Assembly: GCA_025359215.1 (NCBI GenBank)
Contig: JANYHE010000115.1
Span: 81,513-145,512 of the forward strand
Direction of reading: 5' to 3'
DNA from: Hyphomicrobiales bacterium
GTDB lineage: Bacteria > Pseudomonadota > Alphaproteobacteria > Rhizobiales > Aestuariivirgaceae
DNA length: 64,000 nucleotides
The stretch's first letter is position 1. Every line of letters begins with the position of its first letter. Positions 63,400 through 64,000 of the stretch are shown here, one piece after another. A program made the translations under genes and the position numbers. The notes below the pieces were generated by a model. That model did not search any database, was not told the origin of the DNA, and saw only the letters and a list, made by a program, of their open reading frames with translations.

Positions 63400-64000
63400 T
63401 GCAATCTTGATGGTGGCAACTGCAGTGTTAGAATTATCAACCCCATCATTCACAATCACATTGATCAGCTTATCCGGCCCTGCCGGATTAGCAGCGGAGC
63501 TGGAATAAGTGATCGCTTGCAAGGCCGCTTTATATTCCGCCAAAGTGCCAACACCTGAAAGTGTTATGGTTCCCGTTCCGGAATTATAGGCTGAAGCTGA
63601 AATGCTGCCGGGCAAAGCTCCCGCCGTCAAAAGATCACCCGCAGTCAAATTTGAAATTGTAATTGTGGCTGAGGAAATGGTCGTTCCATCATCACTGATC
63701 GTGTCATCGGCAGCAGCAATGGCAACCCCTGCATTGCCTTCAGCCCATGTGGTGGAATAGCTGGTACCAGAAGCTGCTGCAGAAAGATCAATGGCAGGCG
63801 GGTTGTTCAAAATAGTGGACGTCGACACGAACGCGATTGAGTCATAGGCGGCGTCTCCCACATCCGCAATCCGAATGGTGAGCGTATAAGTAGTGCCTGG
63901 CACCACGTTAAAAGCGTTGATGAAAACAGTGGTGGCACCATCCATCTTAATGTCTGAAATGGGAGGAGTGGCCACGCTGTTGTCGCGATAAAAGCCTGAG
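62254..64000 (-). CDS. Repeat-rich surface protein (partial, open at window edge)
   Basis: No start in the window: the frame stays open to the right edge. The 582 or so visible residues hold a carbohydrate-binding-like segment, a cadherin-like stretch (ISDDGTTISSATITISN then TLAEYKAALQAITYSSS) and three related repeats of about 130 residues (63007-63399, 62608-63003, 62254-62607). Each resembles DUF7507/DUF11-like units, with TYTYTVTN(T/I)G, GPKFNG and VTNTAxATG. The protein stops at TQAEVDHG, where such repeats usually continue with TNTA. It is probably exported or surface-bound. Confidence 0.8.
   Translation of the reverse strand, partial: SGFYRDNSVATPPISDIKMDGATTVFINAFNVVPGTTYTLTIRIADVGDAAYDSIAFVSTSTILNNPPAIDLSAAASGTSYSTTWAEGNAGVAIAAADDTISDDGTTISSATITISNLTAGDLLTAGALPGSISASAYNSGTGTITLSGVGTLAEYKAALQAITYSSSAANPAGPDKLINVIVNDGVDNSNTAVATIKIAALSLTKAAGAPTVASGTSATLTDAGDKITYTYTVTNTGSVALTTVAPVDVGPKFNGVAGTGTMSAYTPASASIAVGANQVFTATYTLSAADVMNGAGVANGVTNTAKATGVSGTLTATSSNATASTSITTVAGLTVTKTAAAPTIAAGTSASITDAGDTITFTYVLKNVGSVTLTTVFPSDAGPKFNGIAGTNALGAFSPAGSVTLAAGASQSFTAVYILSLTDVKNGVGIANGVTNTASATGKSPAAATITAPNSSASTTITSSPLLSTVKSFVLTDTPGLTAGKADLNEIVTYTYTVTNIGNVPMTNVSVSDMHGTPAVVVPVGAGGITSETLTVPGPYGAAASTDATANDGVWSTLAPGASITFTWVHTVTQAEVDHG

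Overview
The window is gene-dense chromosomal DNA from an alphaproteobacterium, probably Hyphomicrobiales-like. The evidence is the petABC operon beside trmL, the rplY/pth/ychF and lgt/midA/pgeF/prs neighbourhoods, uvrC-pgsA-moaD, an aerobic hemF, a cobalamin-controlled bluB and a moxR/DUF58/DUF4159 operon. Base composition is moderate. No rRNA, tRNA, prophage, complete insertion sequence or CRISPR array was seen. The species cannot be named from the sequence.

Layout. 1-9000 holds polyprenyl diphosphate synthase, MTA phosphorylase, a diguanylate cyclase, the cytochrome bc1 operon (petA-petB-petC), trmL, a TadG-like protein, hemF and apt. An AT-rich orphan membrane gene follows (9154-9717). 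9850-13822 has ychF, pth and rplY, with unrelated small genes between them. 13919-16582 is a three-gene flavin electron-transfer module: an FMN-binding protein with a flavinylation motif, ApbE, and an RnfD/NqrB-like membrane domain fused to a ferredoxin-NADP reductase-like domain. 16705-22625 holds an ABC-2 exporter, prs, a lipoprotein gene, pgeF, midA and lgt. 22720-26302 has ubiK, a YbjN-like gene, proC, csaA, and a cobalamin riboswitch in front of bluB and a PPOX-family gene. 26306-34405 has an EnvZ/OmpR-type pair with a MarR regulator, an IlvE-type aminotransferase, cfa, a DUF2161 nuclease-like gene, and a ThuA/aldolase/PfkB sugar module. 34408-43595 carries rluB-like, moaD, pgsA, uvrC, a vapBC pair between palindromic repeats, and a folate/RNA/Nudix operon. 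43707-50312 is the moxR/DUF58/DUF4159/GATase-like operon.

The most striking region is 51544-60563, which I read as a bacterial sphingolipid (ceramide) locus in two facing operons. The minus-strand operon encodes an acyl-AMP ligase, a CerR-like reductase, an acyl carrier protein and serine palmitoyltransferase. The plus-strand operon encodes an ABC exporter, a GNAT protein resembling bacterial ceramide synthase, a metallophosphoesterase and an LptF/LptG-type permease. Together these could make, modify and export a ceramide-type lipid. The window ends in a repeat-rich surface protein that is open at the window edge and appears cut off inside its last repeat.
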